This document shows, one piece after another, positions 1 through 6,577 of a DNA stretch of 8,830 bases. The notes below the pieces were generated by a model. The model did no database searches and had not been told where the DNA came from. It saw nothing but the letters and a program-made list of their open reading frames with translations. The stretch's first letter is position 1, and the number at the start of each line of letters is the position of its first letter. The position numbers and the translations under genes were made by a program. The stretch lies in NCBI GenBank assembly GCA_020720905.1, contig DYNT01000049.1:1-8830 (forward strand), in the 5' to 3' direction. The DNA is from Micavibrio aeruginosavorus (lineage in GTDB: Bacteria; Pseudomonadota; Alphaproteobacteria; UBA9219).

Positions 1-1
1 G

Positions 2-622
2 ACGGGCAAGACATTGCTTATGCGGGCGCTTGCCGCGCAGATGCCCATCCATTATATTGAGGTTTCTTGTCCATCGATGCTGGCGCGTGATCAAAAAAAC
101 AGCACTAATTTTTTGGTTGAAAGTTTTTCTTTGGCGCGGCGTAAGGCTCCCTGCCTTGTGTTTTTCGATAATATCGATGCGTTGTTTGAGCCCGTTGGTG
201 GTGATACCGATGAAACGACCTATCAACATCCTTTTGTCGCGCAGCTGATGGCTGAAATGGATGCTTTGCCGTTTCTGTCCGGCGTGGTGGTGGTGGCCGC
301 GACAAACAGGCCGGATCGGTTGACGTCGGAAATGTTGCGTCCTGGGCGTTTTGATTTTGCGATGACGCTGCCGATGCCTGATGGCGCGGTGCGCAAAAAG
401 ATACTTCAGATCCATGCCCGCAAACTGCCCCTTTCGGCAGATGTCGATTTTGACCAATTGGCCGATCATACCCAAGGCATGTCGCCTGCCGAGATTGTTT
501 CCTTGTGTAACCGCGTCGGCTTGCTTGCTATCCGGCGGTCGCTTAACGCGGCAGAGGGGGGGCTTCCCCCCATTGTCCAGCTCTCGCACTTTGAGCAGGT
601 TTTGCGGAGCCGCAAGGGATAG
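2..622 (+). CDS. FtsH-like AAA ATPase without protease domain, 5' partial
   Basis: The reading frame is open from base 2, so the start lies upstream of the window. It opens inside Walker A (TGKTLL). It continues with Walker B at 155-178 (CLVFFDNIDAL), sensor 1/second region of homology (VAATNRPDRL), the arginine-finger segment LRPGRFD, and an AAA lid (GMSPAEIVSLCNRVGLLAIRR). The closest remembered pattern is the AAA module of FtsH (FIDEIDA, ATNRPD, LRPGRFD), but the protein ends right after the lid, so no M41 zinc protease follows. Oddity: the Walker B glutamate that activates the hydrolytic water is asparagine (GAT AAT at 167-172), while both SRH arginines are kept. This suggests slow or absent hydrolysis, or an ATP-dependent clamp or adaptor role. 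The N-terminal domain is not visible, so substrate and location are unknown. The next gene begins 36 bases downstream on the same strand. Confidence 0.85.
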   Translation, partial: TGKTLLMRALAAQMPIHYIEVSCPSMLARDQKNSTNFLVESFSLARRKAPCLVFFDNIDALFEPVGGDTDETTYQHPFVAQLMAEMDALPFLSGVVVVAATNRPDRLTSEMLRPGRFDFAMTLPMPDGAVRKKILQIHARKLPLSADVDFDQLADHTQGMSPAEIVSLCNRVGLLAIRRSLNAAEGGLPPIVQLSHFEQVLRSRKG

Positions 623-642
623 CTTGGAAGCCCTTTTTTTTT
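614..642 (+). terminator. Possible weak rho-independent terminator
   Basis: AAGGG (614-618) can pair with CCCTT (631-635). A smaller CT/AG pairing in the loop may extend the stem, and a run of nine T follows (634-642). The stem overlaps the AAA stop codon, and the next start codon is only 17 bases after the T run, so it may act as partial attenuation rather than as the end of the operon. Confidence 0.35.
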
Positions 643-658
643 GTGGTAAGAAAAAAAG

Positions 659-1153
659 ATGAACGAAAGGGTTGTTGATCAACTGGACAAAGTCCTTGCG
701 CTGGCCGATTCCGATCAAGAGGGAGAGGCCTTGGGCGCGCTTCGCATGGCGCGTCGCATTTTGTCGCGCCATGGCTTGGCTTTTTCTGATTTAGCGCAGG
801 TTGCGCGGCATTCTGGTTTTTCGCGGTCGCGTGGTTTCTTTTCGCCTGTCAATGTTCAATTGGAAGCCAAAATTGATCAGTTGCATGATGATTTGGATGC
901 GCATGTTGAACAGAACCAGAACCTAACCGCGCAGATCGAGTTTTGGCGCAAACGCGCCTTTGATTTAGAACAAATGCTCACGCTCAACCAAGCCGAAACG
1001 GCTCGGTGGAGAGAGATGGCGCGTGAAACGGCTGAGCGTCTTTGGGATTTGGGGCAGATCGCGCACGAAGATGTCTTTCTCTCAAAAGAACCGTTTGATC
1101 CTGATGCGCCGTTTGATGAAGACGAGGCGCAGCCGCTTAAGGCCGTGGGCTAG
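659..1153 (+). CDS. DUF2786-like small coiled-coil protein, function unknown
   Basis: This is a 164-residue soluble protein. Residues about 5-45 (DKVLALADSDQEGEALGALR, then MARRILSRHGL) resemble the DUF2786 pattern, a short helical motif in which a lysine-containing helix and clustered Ala/Glu precede an 'M-x-RHGI' ending. Residues about 66-130 are rich in Glu, Gln, Leu and Arg with heptad-like spacing (LEAKIDQLHDDLDAHVEQ, then AQIEFWRKRAFDLEQML) and are probably coiled coil. The C-terminus is acidic (FDPDAPFDEDEA). There is no signal peptide or membrane segment. The start has only a weak upstream purine stretch (GGTAAG then poly-A). It sits 36 bases after the AAA ATPase and 8 bases before the prepilin peptidase, so co-transcription is likely and an adaptor or partner role for the AAA protein is possible, but this is inference. 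The DUF2786 match is by eye only. Confidence 0.75.
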   Translation: MNERVVDQLDKVLALADSDQEGEALGALRMARRILSRHGLAFSDLAQVARHSGFSRSRGFFSPVNVQLEAKIDQLHDDLDAHVEQNQNLTAQIEFWRKRAFDLEQMLTLNQAETARWREMARETAERLWDLGQIAHEDVFLSKEPFDPDAPFDEDEAQPLKAVG

Positions 1154-1161
1154 GTTTTTTT

Positions 1162-1677
1162 ATGGTGCTTGATATCCCTTCCATCATGGTTGTTCTTAAG
1201 GCTTCGTATCCGCAGCCTCTTTGGTTTGTGCCGTCTTTGATTTTGCTTGTGCTTGCGTGGGGGGCGTGGGTTGATGCGCGAACAGGGCGCGTTCCTGATG
1301 TGCCTTTGGGGGGGATGTTTTTGTTCGCCCTTCTATCGTTGGCCTATTATGTAGGATGGCTTGTGGCGGGGCAGCAGTTTCTTTACGCGGCGGCGGCGGT
1401 CGCTGTTTTAAGACTGGCTAATTATATTTATTTCAGGCTCGCCAATCATGATGCCTTTGGGTTTGGCGATGTCAAATGGACGGCGTTGGCCGTCTTGGGG
1501 TTTGGTCTTGCGCCTGTGGCGTGGGCGTGGGTGGTGGCCTCTTGGTTCGCCCTTGTATGGCTGGGGGTGCGCAAGGTGTGGCGGCAGTTTAGCCCAACTT
1601 ATGCTGGGCATGAATACGTTCACTTCGCGCCGTTCCTGTTTCTGGGCTTGCTGCCTGTGCTTTTTATTTTTTCTTAA
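1162..1677 (+). CDS. A24-family prepilin peptidase (CpaA/TadV-like)
   Basis: This is a 171-residue membrane protein with about five to six hydrophobic segments. Two aspartate motifs of the GxGD-type A24 peptidases are visible: D in AWVDARTGRVPD (about residue 39) and D in FGFGDVKW (about residue 102). These are the catalytic pair that cleaves class III/IV signal peptides of pilins and pseudopilins at the inner membrane. The protein lacks the N-terminal methyltransferase and zinc-binding cysteine region of full PilD, which fits the short CpaA/TadV class used by Tad/Flp pili. No pilin or Tad gene is in view, so its substrate must be encoded elsewhere. The ATG at 1162 is 8 bases after the previous stop and has no clear ribosome binding site; ATG 1186 is an alternative. 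Its last 14 bases overlap the end of secF on the opposite strand. Confidence 0.85.
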   Translation: MVLDIPSIMVVLKASYPQPLWFVPSLILLVLAWGAWVDARTGRVPDVPLGGMFLFALLSLAYYVGWLVAGQQFLYAAAAVAVLRLANYIYFRLANHDAFGFGDVKWTALAVLGFGLAPVAWAWVVASWFALVWLGVRKVWRQFSPTYAGHEYVHFAPFLFLGLLPVLFIFS

Positions 1678-2581
1678 GGTCAATCCGGCGTAAAGGCGGC
1701 ATATAAAGAAGGAATGACGCCGCCACATAGATGGACGAATACGTCCCCACCAAAATGCCCCATGTAATAGCGACCGAGAAGTTGAACAACGTCGGCCCTC
1801 CGGAAATAAGAAGGGGGAGAAGCGCCAAAATCGTAACCCCCGCCGTCATCAAGGTGCGCGAGAGCGTTTGATTAACGGAATCGTTGATCACGTCTTTCAG
1901 GCTGGTGGCTTTGTGGCGGCGCAGCGTTTCGCGGATGCGATCAAAAACAACAACGGTATCGTTGATGGAATAGCCCGCCAGCGTCAAAAGAGCTGCAATA
2001 GCCGTCAAATTAAAATCAAGCTGAAAGACGGAATAAAGTCCCACGGTCACCAGAACATCGTGGAGGGTGGCGGTAAAGGCGGCAACGCCGAATTGCCATT
2101 CAAAGCGAAAGCCGACGTAAATGGCGATGGCCAGAACGGCAAAGAACGTGGCAAGAGCGCCTGCTTGAAAAAGCTCTTTGCCGACGGTGGGGCCGACGAC
2201 TTCAACGCGGCGGTATTCATAGCTGGTTCCCATTTTTTCGCGGATCAACTGAACGGCGCGCTGCTGGGCGGTTTCATCGCCCTCTTGCCGTTGCACGCTG
2301 ATTAAAACATCAGTGGGATTGCCAAACTCTTGCAAGGTCACTTCGCCAAGGGCAAGAGAGCCAAGCGTGGTGCGTAGGGTGGCGATATCAACGGCTTGCG
2401 GCGCTTTGGCTTCGATTAAGATGCCACCTTTAAAATCAATGCCAAGGTTAAGGCCGTTGAGCGCCAAAGAAACAACGGTTGCGATGGTCAGCACCAAAGT
2501 CGCCGAAAACCCCCACCAGCGTTTGGCGACAAAATCGATTTTTGTGTCATGGGGAATGAAATTCCAAGGGCGCAAGAACAT
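1664..2581 (-). CDS. secF: Protein translocase subunit SecF
   Basis: This 305-residue inner-membrane protein is the SecF half of the SecDF complex, which uses the proton gradient to pull exported proteins through SecYEG. Visible are a first membrane segment (about 24-42), the SecF signature GIDFKGG (47-53), a periplasmic domain of about 80 residues, then a block of five membrane segments containing FTATLHDVL and the diagnostic YSINDTVVVFDRIRE. Length is normal for bacterial SecF. The ribosome binding site is good: AAAGGAA, complement of 2591-2597, nine bases before the ATG. The usual arrangement is yajC-secD-secF, but the 315 bases upstream contain no secD and the next gene is divergent, so this copy stands alone. 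The 3' end overlaps the prepilin peptidase gene by 14 bases. Confidence 0.96.
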   Translation of the reverse strand: MFLRPWNFIPHDTKIDFVAKRWWGFSATLVLTIATVVSLALNGLNLGIDFKGGILIEAKAPQAVDIATLRTTLGSLALGEVTLQEFGNPTDVLISVQRQEGDETAQQRAVQLIREKMGTSYEYRRVEVVGPTVGKELFQAGALATFFAVLAIAIYVGFRFEWQFGVAAFTATLHDVLVTVGLYSVFQLDFNLTAIAALLTLAGYSINDTVVVFDRIRETLRRHKATSLKDVINDSVNQTLSRTLMTAGVTILALLPLLISGGPTLFNFSVAITWGILVGTYSSIYVAASFLLYMPPLRRIDLKKK

Positions 2582-2604
2582 GGGGGGCGATTCCTTTGTT
2601 ATCT

Positions 2605-2633
2605 ATCATGTTGCTTTTGTCTATAGAAATCAA
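2605..2633 (-). promoter_or_regulatory. Candidate sigma-70 type promoter of secF
   Basis: On the minus strand TTGATT (complement of 2628-2633) and CATGAT (complement of 2605-2610) are 17 bases apart and each matches the -35/-10 consensus at four of six positions. The implied transcript would start near 2598, just before the ribosome binding site, giving a very short leader. This is only a consensus match by eye. Confidence 0.25.
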
Positions 2634-2718
2634 AGAAGTCTGTCCAGAGCTATCCTGTTGGCGCTCATTTTATCATTCTTACCACCTGTCAAATTCCGCT
2701 TGACTGATTGGAATTCTA

Positions 2719-2729
2719 CGTGATTCACG
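2719..2729. promoter_or_regulatory. Small palindrome, possible operator
   Basis: CGTGA-T-TCACG is a perfect 5-base inverted repeat around one central base, between the two divergent genes. It directly follows TTGACT (2700-2705), a possible -35 box toward bdhA, although no good -10 box follows at the right distance. A regulator site is possible; the palindrome is short enough to occur by chance. Confidence 0.2.
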
Positions 2730-2896
2730 GATTCTCCCTTATTTATAGAGAATTCATGAGCCAATTTCTGTGTTGAGAGAGGCGATAGCCATGATTTTGT
2801 TGGAAAGAATTCCCTTTACCATCGCAAAAACCTAATCAATTTTTAACCTCCGTCCACCTAAACTTTCTTCCACATTGCAGCAGGGGAGGCATCGTT

Positions 2897-3676
2897 ATGC
2901 TTAAAGGTAAAACGGCTATTGTTACGGGTTCAACCAGTGGTATTGGTTTTGGTATTGCGTGTTCTTTGGCTAAGGAGGGCGTGAATATCATGCTCAACGG
3001 CTTTGCGGATGAAGCAACCGTGACGGCCGCCAAGGCTGAAATTGCTGCCTTGGGGGTGCGCGTTGATTATAACGGCGCGGATGTTGGCAAGGTTGAGCAG
3101 ATCAACGCGATGATGGACGCGACGCTTGCAGCCTTTAGCTCTATCGATATTGTGGTGAATAACGCGGGCATTCAGTTTGTCGCACCGGTTGAGCAGTTTC
3201 CTTTAGAGAAATGGGACGCTGTGATCGCGACCAATATGTCGTCCGTGTTTTATACAACGCGCAAGGCGCTTCCCCTTATGCGTGAAAAGGGGTGGGGGCG
3301 CATTATTAATATTTCCTCGGCGCATGGCCTTGTCGCCAGCCCGAATAAAGTTGCTTATGTCGGCGCTAAGCATGCCGTTTTGGGCATGACCAAGGTTGTG
3401 GCGTTAGAAGCGGCGGGCAGTGGCGTGACGTGTAACGCCATCTGTCCCGGATGGGTTTTAACGCCGCTGGTGCAAGCGCAAATTGACGCCATCGCGCAAC
3501 GTGATGGCTTGACGAATGAAGAGGCCTCGGCCAAGCTTTTATCGGAAAAACAGCCCTCTAAGCAGTTCGCCTCGCCTGAGGATATCGGGGCGCTGGCCGT
3601 CTTCTTATGCTCTGACGCTGCGCGGCAAATTACAGGCGCAAGCTATACCATCGATGGTGGGTGGACGGCTGTTTGA
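2897..3676 (+). CDS. bdhA: D-3-hydroxybutyrate dehydrogenase (SDR family)
   Basis: This 259-residue cytosolic short-chain dehydrogenase interconverts (R)-3-hydroxybutyrate and acetoacetate with NAD, a step in the use of PHB or external hydroxybutyrate. Motifs are the cofactor loop TGSTSGIG (10-17), NNAG (88-91), catalytic Ser141, Tyr154 and Lys158 (YVGAK), and the C-terminal GASYTIDGGW. Residues remembered as the substrate-binding set of Pseudomonas fragi hydroxybutyrate dehydrogenase (Gln94, His144, Lys152, Trp187, Gln196, Trp257) are all present here one position earlier (Gln93, His143, Lys151, Trp186, Gln195, Trp256). This makes the specific call much stronger than a generic SDR. The ribosome binding site GGGGAGG lies seven bases before the ATG. 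The gene stands alone between divergent secF and convergent priA. Confidence 0.93.
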   Translation: MLKGKTAIVTGSTSGIGFGIACSLAKEGVNIMLNGFADEATVTAAKAEIAALGVRVDYNGADVGKVEQINAMMDATLAAFSSIDIVVNNAGIQFVAPVEQFPLEKWDAVIATNMSSVFYTTRKALPLMREKGWGRIINISSAHGLVASPNKVAYVGAKHAVLGMTKVVALEAAGSGVTCNAICPGWVLTPLVQAQIDAIAQRDGLTNEEASAKLLSEKQPSKQFASPEDIGALAVFLCSDAARQITGASYTIDGGWTAV

Positions 3677-3688
3677 TGCGGGTGAGGG

Positions 3689-3708
3689 CCCTATAAAAAG
3701 CTATAGGG
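3689..3708. terminator. Hairpin between convergent bdhA and priA
   Basis: CCCTATA (3689-3695) and TATAGGG (3702-3708) form a perfect seven-base stem with loop AAAAGC. It lies 12 bases after the bdhA stop and overlaps the last codons and stop of priA. Its position suggests a shared terminator for both convergent genes, but neither strand has a clear T run after the stem, so it may be Rho-assisted or only block 3' exonucleases. Confidence 0.4.
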
Positions 3709-5844
3709 ATCAATATCCACTTGCACCTTGATCGTGCGAGGGAGGGATAGTGGCGCGATCCACGCGCCAAGCGCACTGGAAAGAGCAACGCCCCGACTTG
3801 CTGTCTGTACCATCAGGCGATAGCGATGCTTGCCGCGCAGGATGGCGAACGGCGCGGGGGCGGGGCCAAGAATCCTCATGTTCATAGTCTGGGGCGCGAC
3901 GCTGGCAATCAGGCGCGCGACGTCGATAACTTGTTGCTTATCCGCACCGGCAATCGTGATGGTGGCAAGGCGGCCAAAGGGCGGCAGGTGATAGTTTTTC
4001 CGCTCGCGCATCTCGGCTTGCATAAAGGCATCGCGATCACCCTTGATCAGTGCTTGCATGACGGGATGATCGGGGTTGGTGGTTTGCAGATAGACCGTCC
4101 CTGCGTCCTCGGCGCGACCGCTGCGCCCTGCCACTTGCTGCAAAAGCTGAAAGGTTCTCTCGGCGGCGCGGGGATCGCCGCCTGCAAGCCCAAGGTCGGC
4201 ATCAATCACGCCCACAGTCGTCAGGCGCGGGAAGTGATAGCCCTTGGCCATGATTTGCGTGCCGATCAAAAGATCGATGGAGTGATCGTCCATCTGTTTG
4301 ACCATCGCTTGTGCGGCCTTGGCATCGGCAATGGTATCGCTGGCCATGATGGCGGTGCGAGCGTCTGGCAGCCGTGCCGCGATTTCCTCAGCAATGCGCT
4401 CAATACCTGGACCGCAGGCGGCGAACTTATCCTCAGCCCCGCAAGCAGGGCAAGCCTTGGGGATCGTCATGCTGTAGCCGCATTGGTGGCAGTGCAGGCG
4501 ACCCGTTCGTTTATGCTCGATCATCCAACTGGTGCAAGACGGGCATTGCAGGCGAAGCCCACAAGCGCGGCATAGCGTGAGCGGCGCATAGCCGCGCCGG
4601 TTTAAAAACAGCATAGCTTGCTGGCCGTTTTCAAGCGCGCTTTGCAAGGCTTGCAAAAGGGGATCGCTGATGAAGCTTTGCGTCGGCATTTTTTCATGCC
4701 GCAAATCAACGATTTTGATGGTGGGCATGGATGCCTCGCCAAAACGGCGGCGCAGGATTAAATGGCGGTATTTGCCTTGCTGGACATTATGCAGCGTCTC
4801 CAGCGACGGCGTGGCTGAAGCCAGCACAATGGGGATTGCGCCAAGGTTCGCCCGCACCACGGCCATGTCGCGCCCGTGATAGATAACGCCTTCCTCTTGC
4901 TTATACGCGCCCTCATGTTCTTCATCCACGACGATCAGGCCAAGGTCGGCATAGGGCAGGAAGAGGGCCGAGCGCGCCCCCAGAATAAACCGCGCCTTAC
5001 CCTGCTTGATCGCGTGCCAGTTCAGACGGCGCTGTTTTTCGGTCAGGCCGGAATGCCACAGAGTCGGGGCTAAGCCAAATCGCGCCTCCAGCCGCAAAAA
5101 GAGCGCGGCGGTCATAGCAATTTCTGGCAATAAAAGAAGGGCTTGCTGACCGTCCTTAAAGCATTGCGCGAGCGCTTCGCCATAGACTTCTGTTTTGCCA
5201 GAGCCTGTCACACCATCAAGAAGCGTCACGGAAAAGGCGTTGTCCTTGACGGCAGAGGTAAGAGCGGCGGCGGCGCTGTCTTGTTCGGCGCTGAGGGTAG
5301 GGGCGAGGGTGTCGATATAGTTGCCGTATTTAGAAAGAAGGGTTTGGGTATTATCCTCTTCTCTCCCTTCGTCATCCTCTTCTCTCCCTTCGTCATCCCC
5401 GCGAAGGCGGGGATCCAGCTGCGCCGCGTCTGCGGCGCGGATGAGTCTTTTATACTCTATCAACGTGTCCGGCACTTTGTCCTTTTCCTTAAGGGGGCGC
5501 AGCTGCCCACCCAGTACCATCTTAAGGATTGATCCGGCGGAGGTGAGCGTATAGCCCGCGACCCAAGTGACAAAACGCCGCGTTATCTCATCCAAAGGCG
5601 CTAGATCAAGGACAGACGTGATGGCCTTAAGCTTGCGAGGATCAACCGTCCCGCTGCCTTCGCCCCACACAACGCCGATAACCCCCTCCTTGCGCCCCAA
5701 GGGAACCATCACAAAGGAGCCTTGGGGGATGGAAAGATCGGGCGGAACAAGGTAATCATACCCATTGCCCAACGGCAAAGGCAGCAGAACGCGCACCGTT
5801 TCCATCTGTTGTTTTTTTGAAGGCTTGGCATCTGGGCTGTTCAT
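3691..5844 (-). CDS. priA: Primosomal replication restart helicase PriA
   Basis: This 717-residue superfamily 2 helicase reloads the replisome at stalled forks. The N-terminal DNA-binding region (about 16-115) begins VRVLLPLPLGNGYDY. The helicase core has Walker A GVTGSGKT (211-218), the DEEH box (307-310), ASATPSLET and a C-terminal motor with GTQIMAKGYHFP and QQVAGRSGR. Between the motor lobes lie eight zinc-binding cysteines (425, 428, 434, 437, 452, 455, 465, 468). All key motifs are intact. Oddity: residues about 137-164 in the linker before the helicase are encoded by a palindromic repeat and two tandem copies of DEGREED, an insertion at a place where PriA proteins vary. The start at 5844 lacks a strong ribosome binding site; Met14 (5805) is the alternative and is directly before the conserved part. 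The transaldolase gene is divergent, 54 bases away. Confidence 0.96.
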   Translation of the reverse strand: MNSPDAKPSKKQQMETVRVLLPLPLGNGYDYLVPPDLSIPQGSFVMVPLGRKEGVIGVVWGEGSGTVDPRKLKAITSVLDLAPLDEITRRFVTWVAGYTLTSAGSILKMVLGGQLRPLKEKDKVPDTLIEYKRLIRAADAAQLDPRLRGDDEGREEDDEGREEDNTQTLLSKYGNYIDTLAPTLSAEQDSAAAALTSAVKDNAFSVTLLDGVTGSGKTEVYGEALAQCFKDGQQALLLLPEIAMTAALFLRLEARFGLAPTLWHSGLTEKQRRLNWHAIKQGKARFILGARSALFLPYADLGLIVVDEEHEGAYKQEEGVIYHGRDMAVVRANLGAIPIVLASATPSLETLHNVQQGKYRHLILRRRFGEASMPTIKIVDLRHEKMPTQSFISDPLLQALQSALENGQQAMLFLNRRGYAPLTLCRACGLRLQCPSCTSWMIEHKRTGRLHCHQCGYSMTIPKACPACGAEDKFAACGPGIERIAEEIAARLPDARTAIMASDTIADAKAAQAMVKQMDDHSIDLLIGTQIMAKGYHFPRLTTVGVIDADLGLAGGDPRAAERTFQLLQQVAGRSGRAEDAGTVYLQTTNPDHPVMQALIKGDRDAFMQAEMRERKNYHLPPFGRLATITIAGADKQQVIDVARLIASVAPQTMNMRILGPAPAPFAILRGKHRYRLMVQTASRGVALSSALGAWIAPLSLPRTIKVQVDIDPYSFL
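5353..5394. repeat. Two perfect tandem copies of a 21-base unit inside priA
   Basis: The unit atcctcttct-ctcccttcgtc occurs at 5353-5373 and again at 5374-5394 without a mismatch. On the priA strand it encodes DEGREED twice (residues 151-164), in frame. It abuts the palindromic repeat at 5395-5414, and its last bases (gtcat) are the usual left edge of that repeat. Confidence 0.9.
5392..5438. repeat. Dispersed palindromic repeat inserted in the priA coding sequence
   Basis: The core is ATCCCCGC (5395-5402), GAAG, GCGGGGAT (5407-5414): a perfect eight-base stem with a four-base loop. It is preceded by GTC and followed by CCAG. This matches the widespread proteobacterial intergenic repeat whose shadow translations read 'VIPAKAGIQ' or 'DPRLRGDD'. 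A second hairpin follows directly: GCGCCGC (5421-5427), GTCT, GCGGCGC (5432-5438). On the priA strand the two hairpins read AADAAQ and DPRLRGD and keep the frame open. Confidence 0.85.
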
Positions 5845-5898
5845 TGGTTAGACTGTCCCATCCATAGTCGAATCGCACCCTTAAGGAGTTTAGGTCTT

Positions 5899-6561
5899 AT
5901 GAAGTTTTTTGTTGATACCGCCGATTTGTCCGAAATAAAAGAGCTGGCTGCAACGGGTCTGCTGGATGGCGTGACCACCAATCCCTCTTTGGTTGCAAAA
6001 TCGGGACATAGCAACTTTATCGAATTGATCCGCGAGATCACAGCCATTGTCGAAGGGCCTGTGAGCGCCGAGGTTGCCTCTACCGATTATGCCACCATGA
6101 TGGCCGAAGCTCAAACGCTGGCCAAGATTGCGGACAACATTGCGGTGAAGGTTCCTTTGACGCCTGCTGGCCTTAAAGTTTGTAAGAACCTGTCGAGCCA
6201 TGGCACGATGGTCAATGTGACGCTTTGCTTTTCAGCGGCGCAGGCTATTTTGGCTGCTAAAGCAGGTGCGACATTCGTCTCGCCTTTCGTTGGTCGGCTT
6301 GACGATATTGGCCAAAGCGGCATGGACTTGATCGCCGATATTTGCATGATTTATGGTGCCTATCCTTCCTTTGACACGCAAGTGCTGGTGGCCTCGGTGC
6401 GCTCGCCCATGCATGTGGTGGAAGCAGCCAGAATGGGCGCGGACGTGGCCACCATCCCGCCGTCAGTCATTCGCCAATTGTTCGGGCATCCCCTAACGGA
6501 TAAGGGGTTAGCGCAGTTTGTTGAAGACTGGAAGAAAACCGGTCAAACCATTCCAGTGTAA
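5899..6561 (+). CDS. tal: Short transaldolase (TalC/Fsa size class)
   Basis: This 220-residue TIM-barrel enzyme of the class I aldolase family forms a Schiff base through Lys84 (IAVKVPLT). TTNPS (26-30) and the N-terminal MKFFVDTAD are family hallmarks. Such proteins are often labelled fructose-6-phosphate aldolase. Compared with E. coli FsaA from memory, however, the residues separating the two activities are Glu58 (Gln59 in FsaA) and Phe130 (Tyr131 in FsaA), which is the transaldolase pattern. The likely reaction is therefore transfer of dihydroxyacetone between sedoheptulose 7-phosphate and glyceraldehyde 3-phosphate in the pentose phosphate pathway. The ribosome binding site AAGGAG (5883-5888) is ten bases before the ATG. 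The DUF484 gene follows after 16 bases and is probably in the same operon. Confidence 0.92.
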   Translation: MKFFVDTADLSEIKELAATGLLDGVTTNPSLVAKSGHSNFIELIREITAIVEGPVSAEVASTDYATMMAEAQTLAKIADNIAVKVPLTPAGLKVCKNLSSHGTMVNVTLCFSAAQAILAAKAGATFVSPFVGRLDDIGQSGMDLIADICMIYGAYPSFDTQVLVASVRSPMHVVEAARMGADVATIPPSVIRQLFGHPLTDKGLAQFVEDWKKTGQTIPV

Positions 6562-6577
6562 CGCGCGGGGTACGCCT

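Larger units (their letters stand above)
2582..2896. other. Divergent intergenic region between secF and bdhA
   Basis: These 315 bases hold no convincing gene; the short open frames here are extensions of shadows of secF or bdhA. The region is more AT-rich than its surroundings and must carry the promoters of both divergent genes. Visible elements are a candidate secF promoter (2605-2633, minus strand), a small palindrome (2719-2729), and three GAATTC hexamers (2711, 2750, 2807) within about 100 bases. The bdhA ribosome binding site GGGGAGG (2883-2889) lies at the right edge. Confidence 0.7.

Noticed and set aside
1868..2305. Open frame of 145 codons on the plus strand opposite secF
   Set aside because: It is antisense to strongly conserved secF codons, has no recognisable motif and has a composition typical of a shadow frame.
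3826..4575. Long plus-strand open frame of 249 codons opposite priA
   Set aside because: It is antisense to the zinc-binding and C-terminal helicase part of priA and has no recognisable domain; its length reflects the codon use of priA.
5143..5532. Plus-strand frame containing FVIPAKAGIQ
   Set aside because: This is the well-known spurious translation of the palindromic repeat and is antisense to priA.
6489..6512. Hairpin in the 3' part of the transaldolase gene (CTAAC...GTTAG)
   Set aside because: It lies in well-conserved coding sequence, has a short stem and no T run; probably chance.
6518..6577. Upstream start of the DUF484 gene inside the transaldolase gene
   Set aside because: The first 20 residues come from an alternative frame of the transaldolase gene and do not resemble the DUF484 N-terminus.
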